Source of the DNA: 66-474 sp964489055
Lineage (GTDB): Bacteria > Pseudomonadota > Gammaproteobacteria > Xanthomonadales > Rhodanobacteraceae
Length of the DNA: 64,000 bases
Direction: 5' to 3'
Assembly (NCBI GenBank): GCA_964489055.1
Contig: CAZAXF010000009.1
Location: 8,121-72,120, forward strand
The notes under the pieces were generated by a model. That model saw only the letters and a program-made list of their open reading frames with translations, ran no database searches and was not told the origin of the DNA. Of this stretch, positions 24,488 through 31,710 are shown piece after piece. The number at the start of each line of letters is the position of its first letter. The first letter of the stretch is position 1. A program made the position numbers and the translations under genes.

Positions 24488-27148
24488 GGGTGTTCCGGCC
24501 GCCTTTAGTATTGCAACGGCAAGCTCGACAGCCTGCGCATAGGACATCCGCACGCCGGCATCCCAGCACCGCTGCCTCAACTTCGTATCGATCGCAACTC
24601 GTGCGCGCGCGAGTGTCTCGTCCAGCCGTTGCTGTTCCTCGGGACGGTGCATGTACTCCAGCGTCCGGCGCAACGAGGTTACGGCGCCGCCCAACCGCAG
24701 CGCACTGGCCGGGTCGCCGCGTTGCAGGGCCAGTTGCATGCAGCCGTCCAGCACCTTGACCACGCCACGACGGTGGCCGAGAGCGTGGAAAGCGTCCAGC
24801 GCCCTGGTGAACTGTCCGGCTGCTTCGCGCAGGTGGTTGCGCTTCAGCTCCAGCAAGCCCAGGTCGACCATCGAGCGTGCTGATCCCCATGGATCATCCC
24901 TGTCCATGAAAATGGCTTCGGCCTCGCGGTAGAGCCGGTCCGAGAGCGGATAGTCGCCTTCGTCGCTGGCGATGTCACCCAGGTGGTTGATGCACCAGGC
25001 CGCCGCGACCGGCTGGCCGATGTCCGTGAACAGGGTTTGCGCCTTCTTCAGCAGGACCGAGGCTCGCGCCAGGTCGCCTCGTGCACGCAGCGCACCGGCA
25101 AGATTGCTCATGGTCGCCGCCACTTCGTGCTGGTCTCCCAATTCCCGGTAGATCGCCAGTACCTGTTCGAAGTACGTACACGCCTGCGAAGCGTCGCCTG
25201 CGTGTTTGGTCAGCACGGCAAGTGCGTTGAGTGCGGCGGCCTGCCCGCGCTGGTCACCCAGCGCACGGAGCGCCTCAATCACGCGCTGGAAACCTTCTGC
25301 GGCGGTCTCGACTTCGCCCTGGAATGCGAGCAGCGTACAGAACTGGTATTCCGCCTTGGCGCGCAGCGCGGGGTCGGTTTCCGGGCCGCACTGCCCAAGA
25401 ATTGCGTGCAGGTAGCGACGAGCTTCGGGCATGTGCTCGCGGCGTTCCCAGTAGGCGAACAGGGCCCGGCCCATGCGCAGCGCCCAGTCGATCTCGCCAC
25501 GGTCCAGCAGTCCGTCCAGCGCGACATGAAAGTTGTCCTGCTCCAGATCACAACGTGCCAACCAGGCTTTGCGTTGCTCGATGTCCAACGCGGCATTGCC
25601 TTCCTCGGCCAGCACCAGCATGTAAGCCGCATGTGCGCGTCGCACCTGCAACTCATCCTTGCTGGCGGACAGCCGCTCGAGCGCGTAGGTACGGATGGTG
25701 ACCAGCTTCGCGAAACGCGGTTCGGGCTCGATGGCGGCCACGTACAGCAGGTTCTTGTCGACCAGCGAAGCGAGGCCCGCATTGATGTCGAGACCGAGAT
25801 CACCGGCGGGGTCGGCCACGGCTTCGGCGGCCTCGGCGGTGAAGCCACCGGCGAACACGGCCAGGCGGCGCAGCAGTATCCGTTCCCCGGCATCGAGCAG
25901 TGCATGACTCCAATCCACGGTGCGGCGCAGCGTGCGTTGCCGGGAAGGCAGGTCGTGGGCGGCATGTGCGGGCAGGTCCAGGTGCCCGGTGAAACGATGG
26001 AGCATGTCCTCGGGGGTCAACGTCCGCGCGTACGCGGCCACCAGTTCTATCGCCAGCGGAAGGCCGTCCAACCGGCAGCACAACGCGACGATTGCGGCCG
26101 CGTTGCCCTCGGTCAACCGGTAGCCGGGGCTGACCGCGTCGGCACGCTCCAGGAACAGTTGCACGGCCGCGTTGCGCGCCAGTTCGGGCAAGCCCGGTAG
26201 TGGGTCGCGCTCCGGCAACGCCAGTGGCTCAAGCGGATATTCGTGTTCGCCATACACATGCAGCGTCACACGACTGGTGGCCAACACGGTCAGCGGGGCG
26301 CAGGCGTCCAGCAGCATCCCGATCAACTGCACATGACGTGCAATCTGTTCGAGGTTGTCCAGCACCAACAGCATGGGCGAAGTCACCTTTTGCCGAACAT
26401 GCTCGGCGATGGCTTCGGGCAATGGCCGCCGATCGGCATGGCGCACGCCCAGTATCCGGGCGAGGGCGCGCGCGAAACCAGCGCCGTCGATTACGGTGTC
26501 CAGTCCGACAAAGGCCACGCCACCCGGGAATTCATCGCGCAACCGCCATGCCGCCGCCTGCGCCACGCGGGTCTTGCCGCTCCCGCCGGCACCCGTGACG
26601 GTGATCAACCGGGTCGCGGGGTCACTCAAGCGGGCGCACAGGTCATCGAGGATCCGTTTTCGACCGATCAGGGTGGTGCGCGGCGCCGGCAGCGAGTCCG
26701 GTCGCAGCGTACCGGTGACCGTCAATGGAGGCGTGCGGTCCTCGCGACGGCGTATTGGCGGGGTCGCGCGGCTCGCAGGGATACGCAACCGTGGCACGGC
26801 ACGTGCCCTGGCTACGTAATGACCCTTCGGTATTTCGATCAGGACCCGATCGCGCTGACCTTCGGTCTTGTAGTAATCGGCCAACCGCCCACGCAGGCGA
26901 CGCGCGTTCACGCGTACGATCGTGTCGGTACGCGGATCGAAGTCGTCGCCACGCTCGAAGACGTCAACGCCCAGCGTGTACTCCTTGAGCGGAGGCGAGT
27001 CTTCCTGGAACCCGTGCTCGACGATGTATTTCAGAAGGTGGCGGAGCTGGGGAGTGGCGGCGAACGTCTTGCTGTCCAGGATGCGTTCGAGTTGCGCCAT
27101 TACCGCTGCAGTGCCCGGCAATGCGTCGTCTGTGTCCTGATGGCTCAC
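24476..27148 (-). CDS. STAND-class ATPase with N-terminal winged-helix-like domain and TPRs
   Basis: About 890 residues. The N-terminal 100 residues (LRHLLKYIVEHGFQ, LKEYTLGVDVFERGDDFDPR, IVRVNARRLRGRLADYY) are the winged-helix-like module found on many acidobacterial and xanthomonad TPR proteins. Then follows an NB-ARC-like NTPase: Walker A VTGAGGSGKTRVA, Walker B MLLVLDNLEQ, and GLPLAIELVAAYA. The C-terminal half is TPR repeats. This layout is that of a signal-activated switch that oligomerises on ligand binding, with possible DNA binding by the N-terminus. The GTG at 27148 has a ribosome site (caggggtgtccgaatc); a GTG at 27190 is the alternative. The ligand and target are unknown. Confidence 0.75.
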   Translation of the reverse strand: MSHQDTDDALPGTAAVMAQLERILDSKTFAATPQLRHLLKYIVEHGFQEDSPPLKEYTLGVDVFERGDDFDPRTDTIVRVNARRLRGRLADYYKTEGQRDRVLIEIPKGHYVARARAVPRLRIPASRATPPIRRREDRTPPLTVTGTLRPDSLPAPRTTLIGRKRILDDLCARLSDPATRLITVTGAGGSGKTRVAQAAAWRLRDEFPGGVAFVGLDTVIDGAGFARALARILGVRHADRRPLPEAIAEHVRQKVTSPMLLVLDNLEQIARHVQLIGMLLDACAPLTVLATSRVTLHVYGEHEYPLEPLALPERDPLPGLPELARNAAVQLFLERADAVSPGYRLTEGNAAAIVALCCRLDGLPLAIELVAAYARTLTPEDMLHRFTGHLDLPAHAAHDLPSRQRTLRRTVDWSHALLDAGERILLRRLAVFAGGFTAEAAEAVADPAGDLGLDINAGLASLVDKNLLYVAAIEPEPRFAKLVTIRTYALERLSASKDELQVRRAHAAYMLVLAEEGNAALDIEQRKAWLARCDLEQDNFHVALDGLLDRGEIDWALRMGRALFAYWERREHMPEARRYLHAILGQCGPETDPALRAKAEYQFCTLLAFQGEVETAAEGFQRVIEALRALGDQRGQAAALNALAVLTKHAGDASQACTYFEQVLAIYRELGDQHEVAATMSNLAGALRARGDLARASVLLKKAQTLFTDIGQPVAAAWCINHLGDIASDEGDYPLSDRLYREAEAIFMDRDDPWGSARSMVDLGLLELKRNHLREAAGQFTRALDAFHALGHRRGVVKVLDGCMQLALQRGDPASALRLGGAVTSLRRTLEYMHRPEEQQRLDETLARARVAIDTKLRQRCWDAGVRMSYAQAVELAVAILKAAGTPSVR

Positions 27149-27267
27149 GATTCGGACACCCCTGGTAGCGCAAGAGCAGGAGTTGCGCACTGCCGTGCGC
27201 CCGTTGTGCTCCTGCCGATCCGATTCTAGCCGGCTTTACTCACCAGACTTCTACTGCGGTGGCGCCT

Positions 27268-27813
27268 TTACGCTCGCGCTGACGTCTGCAGCCCAGACTC
27301 CCGACCACCCGGTTTCTCGCGCCGCGGCAGCACCCAGTCCGACCGCACGAAGTGGCAGGTGTAGCCGTTCGGGATGCGTTCCAGATAGTCCTGGTGCTCG
27401 GATTCGGCTTCCCAGAAATCGCCGGCGGGCACGACTTCGGTGACGACCTTGCCGGGCCAAAGGCCCGAGGCATCGACGTCGGCGATGGTGTCTTCGGCGA
27501 CGCGCTTCTGCTCGTCACTGGTGTAGAAGATGGCCGAGCGGTAACTCGACCCGATGTCGTTGCCCTGGCGGTCGCGCGTGGTCGGATCGTGGATCTGGAA
27601 GAAGAATTCCAACAACTTGCGAAAACTTGTTCGGGTTGGATCAAAGGTAATCTCGATCGATTCCGCATGGCCTTCGTGGTTGCGGTAGGTGGCATTGGGG
27701 ACGTCGCCGCCGGTATAGCCGACACGGGTGGAAACGACGCCGGGCTGCTTGCGGATCAAATCCTGCATGCCCCAGAAGCAGCCGCCGGCCAGGATTGCGC
27801 GTTGGGTTGTCAT
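27268..27813 (-). CDS. msrA: Peptide-methionine (S)-S-oxide reductase MsrA
   Basis: A 181-residue enzyme that reduces methionine-S-sulfoxide in proteins, using thioredoxin. The catalytic cysteine lies in AILAGGCFWGMQDLI. YTGGDVPNATYRNHEGHAES and FFFQIHDPTTRDRQGNDIG are the other family blocks. The tail RREKPGGRESGLQTSARA extends past the usual end, and there is no obvious resolving Cys pair at the C-terminus. It lies 126 bp downstream of msrB on the same strand with a palindromic repeat between, so co-transcription is likely. A decayed copy of its 3' end lies at 23091-23232. Confidence 0.95.
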   Translation of the reverse strand: MTTQRAILAGGCFWGMQDLIRKQPGVVSTRVGYTGGDVPNATYRNHEGHAESIEITFDPTRTSFRKLLEFFFQIHDPTTRDRQGNDIGSSYRSAIFYTSDEQKRVAEDTIADVDASGLWPGKVVTEVVPAGDFWEAESEHQDYLERIPNGYTCHFVRSDWVLPRREKPGGRESGLQTSARA

Positions 27814-27881
27814 GTCGTGTTGCCTCTCGAAGTCCAGGTCATTTGCACAGCAGCGGAAACCTTCAGGATTCCGCGAAGGCA

Positions 27882-27922
27882 AGCCCTCCCCTTCAAGGGG
27901 AGGGTTGGGTGGGGATGGGTTT
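27882..27922. repeat. GC-rich palindromic repeat between msrB and msrA
   Basis: gccctccccttcaaggggagggttgggtggggatgggt: a perfect ccctcccctt-c-aaggggaggg stem with a G-rich tail. It is the same family as 35881-35920, in the opposite orientation. Confidence 0.7.
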
Positions 27923-27939
27923 GTCGCGGCTGCTGCACG

Positions 27940-28386
27940 TCACGGCTTCCCGAACAGTGCAAGGTACTCCCCGTACCCTTCCTTTTCCAGATCGGCCACA
28001 GGCACGAAGCGCAGCGACGCCGAGTTGATGCAATAGCGCAGCCCGCCCGCCTCGCGTGGACCGTCGTCGAACACGTGGCCAAGGTGGCTGTCGGCGTGCT
28101 TCGAGCGCACCTCGGTGCGGACCATGCCGTGGCTTGCATCATCCTTTTCGACCACGTTGGCCGCTTCCACGGGCCTGCTGAAGCTCGGCCAGCCGCAGGC
28201 GCTGTCGAACTTGTCCAGCGACGTGAACAGCGGTTCGCCCGAGACGATGTCCACGTACAGGCCGGGCTCGCGGTGCGCATTGAACGGGTTGTCGAACGGT
28301 CGCTCGGTTGCCGCTTCCTGGGTCACGCGGTATTGCAGCGGCGTGAGCCTGGCGATCGCTTCGGGGCTTTTTCGGTAGTCGGGCAT
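27940..28386 (-). CDS. msrB: Peptide-methionine (R)-S-oxide reductase MsrB
   Basis: A 148-residue enzyme that reduces methionine-R-sulfoxide. The catalytic cysteine is in RYCINSASLRF, and a likely resolving cysteine in KFDSACGWPSFSRP. The zinc-binding CxxC pairs of E. coli-type MsrB are absent: the usual CGAHLGHV reads ADSHLGHV, so this belongs to the zinc-free type. The start MPDYRKSPEAI at 28386 excludes an upstream open frame with no homology. It is first in a probable msrB-msrA operon and divergent from the RidA gene. Confidence 0.93.
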   Translation of the reverse strand: MPDYRKSPEAIARLTPLQYRVTQEAATERPFDNPFNAHREPGLYVDIVSGEPLFTSLDKFDSACGWPSFSRPVEAANVVEKDDASHGMVRTEVRSKHADSHLGHVFDDGPREAGGLRYCINSASLRFVPVADLEKEGYGEYLALFGKP

Positions 28387-28542
28387 TGCAGATTCCCGTG
28401 TCGGTGGATACCTGAGGAAATGGGGGCGCGTGCCGCGGGTCCAAGGCCCGACAATGGAGGTTGCCCCGGCGCCTTCGGACCACCCGCCCACCTGGAGCCA
28501 CGATCCGCTAGCCTGTGGCCATCGTTTCGCGCGGAAACACCA

Positions 28543-29034
28543 ATGTCCCGCATCGGCGATCGCCTCACGAAGCTCGGGCTTGCGCTGCCACCGGCAATCA
28601 AGCCGCCGCCGGGTGTCGTGCTGCCGTTCCGGTCGGTGCGCGTCGTGGGCAACCGGGCGCTGATCTCCGGGCACAGCCCGCAGACCGAAGATGGTGCGGT
28701 CGCCGGACCATTCGGCAAGCTGGGACGCGAGGTGACGGTGGAGCTTGGCTACGAAGCCGCACGCCTGACCGCGTTGTCGATGCTCGGCAGCCTGCAGCGC
28801 GAACTCGGCGACCTCGACCGCGTGAGGCAATGGGTCCGGGTGTTCGGAATGGTCAATTCGGCGCCGGGCTTCAACCGGCAACCCGCCGTGATCAATGGCT
28901 GCTCGGACCTGATCCTGCAGGTGTGGGGCGAGGAAGCCGGCGCGCACGCGCGCAGCGCGGTCGGCATGGCCGAATTGCCGTTCGGTATTCCGGTGGAGAT
29001 CGAGGCGGAGGTGGAGGTGTTGCCGGACGGATGA
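28543..29034 (+). CDS. RidA/YjgF-family protein
   Basis: A 163-residue member of the Rid superfamily. The pattern SVRVVGNRALISGHSPQTED, AARLTALSMLGSLQRELGDL and VFGMVNSAPGFNRQPAVING matches the longer Rid group. The reactive-enamine-binding Arg of classical RidA (IRA motif near the C-terminus) is not evident, so deaminase activity should not be assumed. The ATG at 28543 was chosen over a far upstream open frame. It is divergent from msrB. Confidence 0.8.
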   Translation: MSRIGDRLTKLGLALPPAIKPPPGVVLPFRSVRVVGNRALISGHSPQTEDGAVAGPFGKLGREVTVELGYEAARLTALSMLGSLQRELGDLDRVRQWVRVFGMVNSAPGFNRQPAVINGCSDLILQVWGEEAGAHARSAVGMAELPFGIPVEIEAEVEVLPDG

Positions 29035-29100
29035 CCGCGGCTGGGCAACACGGGTCGGGTCCTGCGGTTGTTTCGCGCGGTTCGTGCATTGCCAGGAAAA

Positions 29101-29136
29101 GCCCTCTCCCCCGCGCCGTTCGCGGCGGAGAGGGAG
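29101..29136. repeat. GC-rich palindromic repeat (CCCTCTCCC type)
   Basis: gccctctcccccgcgcc ... ggcggagagggagtc: inverted arms around cgttcg. It is a member of the dispersed family found at eight or so intergenic sites in this window, here between convergent genes. Confidence 0.65.
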
Positions 29137-29182
29137 TCCGAGACCGCAGTTCTCACCACCTCAGTACCACGAAAATTCGGAG

Positions 29183-29923
29183 TCAGGCTGCTGTGTTCGT
29201 GACGAACGCGGCCATCTTTTCGTAATACGGCCGGCATGTGTCGACCAGCTTCTGCTGGAACGGCGTCAGCGTCGGGATGCCCGGCCGGTACGGCGCGAAG
29301 CCGGTCGAGCGTTCCACCGCCGCGTACCAGTGCGGTGCCCAGGCACCGTCGCTGGCGCGCCGGCCCGCGGGCCAGCGCAGCATGCGTTCGGAGAACGGGA
29401 TCCCCAGTTGCGCGCACAGGGCGGCCAGGGCGACGCGCGGATCCTTCAGCACGTCAACGGCATCGAGCACCGGTGGGGCGTGGCCGAGCCGGTCGCACAC
29501 GTGGTCGAACAAGCGCGCCTGCTGCTCGAAGCCGAGTTCCCACGGCTCGGCATCGGAGCGCTGGATGGTGAAGGACGCAACCACCGCTGTCGGTTCGCGG
29601 ATCAGGAAGCAGTTGGTGACCTGGTCCAGCCAGTCCAGCGTCATTTCCGGCAGCATGTGCTGGGTCATGTGCTTCTGGTACCAGATCGGCTTGCCGCCCG
29701 GAACCGGGCCGGTGAGCATGGCCACAACCCTGGCGTCGTCGGTTTCCTGGGTCGCGATCACGTCGTCGCGCCCGGGGTGCTCGACGCCGGTTTCGACCAG
29801 GTAGTGCGCGTAGAAGGGCTCGTCGACCACCGCGGTGTCCTCGCGGTTCTCGAAGGCGCGCATCATCGCCGTGGAGATGTTGCGCGGGCCCGACCACATC
29901 GCGATGCGAAGCGGCGCACGCAT
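29183..29923 (-). CDS. Sulfotransferase-family P-loop protein
   Basis: A 246-residue protein. The 5' PAPS-loop equivalent is MWSGPRNISTAMMRAFENRE. A downstream TNCFLIREPTAVVASFTIQR is the 3'-phosphate-binding Arg-Ser-type region. YYEKMAAFVTN lies at the C-terminus. Such proteins appear beside class IV aminotransferases in several proteobacteria, but the substrate is unknown. The start codon lies 2 bp after the stop of the aminotransferase gene, so translation is probably coupled. Confidence 0.75.
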   Translation of the reverse strand: MRAPLRIAMWSGPRNISTAMMRAFENREDTAVVDEPFYAHYLVETGVEHPGRDDVIATQETDDARVVAMLTGPVPGGKPIWYQKHMTQHMLPEMTLDWLDQVTNCFLIREPTAVVASFTIQRSDAEPWELGFEQQARLFDHVCDRLGHAPPVLDAVDVLKDPRVALAALCAQLGIPFSERMLRWPAGRRASDGAWAPHWYAAVERSTGFAPYRPGIPTLTPFQQKLVDTCRPYYEKMAAFVTNTAA

Positions 29924-29925
29924 GC

Positions 29926-30852
29926 CTACACCTGCACGCCGGCGCGGCTTTCGGTCTCGATCAGTTGTCGGTAGACGTCCTGAAGGTGCCTGCACATCGG
30001 GCCGCGCTCCCCGGTGCCGATCACGCGGCCGTCGATTTCCCGTACCGGCGTCAGGCCGGCGAAGGTTCCAGTGACGAAGGCTTCGTCGGCACCGTAGACG
30101 TCGGTGAGGCTGAAATCCTTTTCGAGCACCGGGATGCCGTGGTCTCGACACAGGCGCAGCACGTTGGCGCGGGTGATGCCGCCGAGGCAGTACTTGCCGG
30201 TGGACGTCCAGACCTCCCCCTTGCGCACGATGAAGAAATGCGTCGAGTTGCAGGTGGCGACGAAGCCGTGCGGGTCGAGCATCAAGGCTTCATCGCAGCC
30301 TGCCTTCGCGGCCTGGATGCAGGCCAGGATGCAGTTGAGCTTGGAGTGGCTGTTGAGCTTGGGATCCTGCACGTCGGGCGCGCCGCGCCGCACGTGCACC
30401 GTGAAAAGGCGAATGCCCTTGTCGACGGTTTCGGGCAGCGGTTCCTTGTATTCGGGCACGATCACGATGGTCGGTGGACCGATCACGAAGCGCGGGTCCT
30501 GGTGCGGCGTGGCCTTCAGTCCACGCGTCACCATCAAGCGGATATGGACGTGGTCGCGCATGCCGTTGGCGCGCAGGGTTTCGACGATGCGCCCGGTGAG
30601 TTCCTCGCGCGAGAGCCCGATGTCCAGGTCGATTGCCCTGGCGCCTTCGTAGAGCCGGTCAAGGTGCATGTCGAGGAACGGCAGGCCGCCGTCATGCACG
30701 CGCAGGCCTTCCCACACACCGTCGCCCAGCACGTAGCCGGCATCGAATACCGAAACCTTCGCCTCGCCGCGCGGCACCAGCTCGCCGTTCAGGCTGATCT
30801 TGATTGCCTCGTTGCGCGGATCGGGCGTGTAGTCGTGGGTGCCTTTGCTCAT
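29926..30852 (-). CDS. Class IV PLP aminotransferase (branched-chain/D-amino acid type)
   Basis: A 308-residue PLP enzyme. FDAGYVLGDGVWEGLRV is the start of the active site, and the Schiff-base lysine is probably Lys171 in KLNSHSKLNCILACIQA. GFVATCNSTHFFIVRKGEVW and GGITRANVLRLCRDHGIPV complete the fold IV signature. The usual IlvE E-x-G loop reads GFVATCNST, so the annotation as a plain branched-chain aminotransferase is uncertain. It is first in a tight operon with a sulfotransferase-like gene. The ATG at 30852 removes a weak upstream extension. Confidence 0.85.
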   Translation of the reverse strand: MSKGTHDYTPDPRNEAIKISLNGELVPRGEAKVSVFDAGYVLGDGVWEGLRVHDGGLPFLDMHLDRLYEGARAIDLDIGLSREELTGRIVETLRANGMRDHVHIRLMVTRGLKATPHQDPRFVIGPPTIVIVPEYKEPLPETVDKGIRLFTVHVRRGAPDVQDPKLNSHSKLNCILACIQAAKAGCDEALMLDPHGFVATCNSTHFFIVRKGEVWTSTGKYCLGGITRANVLRLCRDHGIPVLEKDFSLTDVYGADEAFVTGTFAGLTPVREIDGRVIGTGERGPMCRHLQDVYRQLIETESRAGVQV

Positions 30853-31194
30853 GGGAAACGATGGGCCCTGAGGTCTCCAGTATGCGTCATTGCAGCGGAT
30901 TGTGCCCCAATCGGGGATACCGCCTTCGTTGGCCATCCTGGCGCCCGAACGTCACCGCGGGGAACCCGATCCGCGGCCGGCATCCATGTCGTTGTTTTCG
31001 CAACGGCAACGCGGACCCGAAAGTCGCCGGAAGATGTGTCCGTGGTGGCTTGTGGGTCGGTGCCGCCCCGGATTTCACGGTGAAGTCCGTCGATTTCCCT
31101 GTTCGGTAGCCGTCCGGGCGACGACCATGGAGCACGGAAGGAACCGCCGTTGCGTACACGGATGTTCCGTTCACTTCCTCGCAAGGAGACCATC
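30853..31194. other. Intergenic region
   Basis: About 340 bp between divergent genes. Open frames cross it, but none shows a recognisable protein. The last 15 bp (cgcaaggagaccatc) hold the ribosome site of the small exported protein. No repeat family member was found. Confidence 0.4.
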
Positions 31195-31557
31195 ATGAAG
31201 TCCAGAATCCTCAGTCGAGCCTTGTGTCTCGGGATGGCCACCGCCTTTGCCCTGCCGGTCGCAGGCATTGCCGTGGCGCAGGAGACGCTCGAGACCGTCC
31301 ACGTCACGGCGCCTGCGGGAGTAAAGCCTATCGCACTCCTGTCCAGTGCCACCGGGTTGACGGAACGCCAGGTGAAGATGGTGTTGGGCAACCGCAGCGC
31401 CTACGCCGAGTACCAGACCGAGTATGACGCCGCCGACCGGAGCCTCAGGAAGGCCCTGGGGCCCGAGATTTATCAGCGTGTCAAGTTCCGGCACGAACTG
31501 TCGCCGCAGGATGTGCAAAAGCTGACTGCAATGGCGAACGCACACAATGGCCGGTAG
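31195..31557 (+). CDS. Small exported protein
   Basis: A 120-residue protein with a clear Sec signal peptide (SRILSRALCLGMATAFAL ... VAGIAVAQ). The mature part begins ETLETVHVTAPAG, resembling the TonB-box-like VHVTAP start seen in xanthomonad exported proteins, and is followed by an amphipathic helical segment with AYAEYQTEYDAADRSLRKAL. The ribosome site aaggag is 8 bases before the ATG. The family was not recognised; periplasmic location is inferred. Confidence 0.7.
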   Translation: MKSRILSRALCLGMATAFALPVAGIAVAQETLETVHVTAPAGVKPIALLSSATGLTERQVKMVLGNRSAYAEYQTEYDAADRSLRKALGPEIYQRVKFRHELSPQDVQKLTAMANAHNGR

Positions 31558-31710
31558 GTGATCGACAAGTGACGCGGTTGTCGGGGATGGCCTGCCACGG
31601 AGGGAGGCCATCCCCGACGGGTGGCACATGCGTGCTGCGCGTTGAAGGCGATTTTCCCGGTTCATGCCAGGGCGCGCATGACCCGGGATGATCGCGCTGG
31701 TCGACAGCCG

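Noticed and set aside
24476..27148. Anti-phage STAND (Avs-type) defence gene
   Set aside because: It lacks an effector domain and defence neighbours; the N-terminal module is of the regulatory TPR-protein type.
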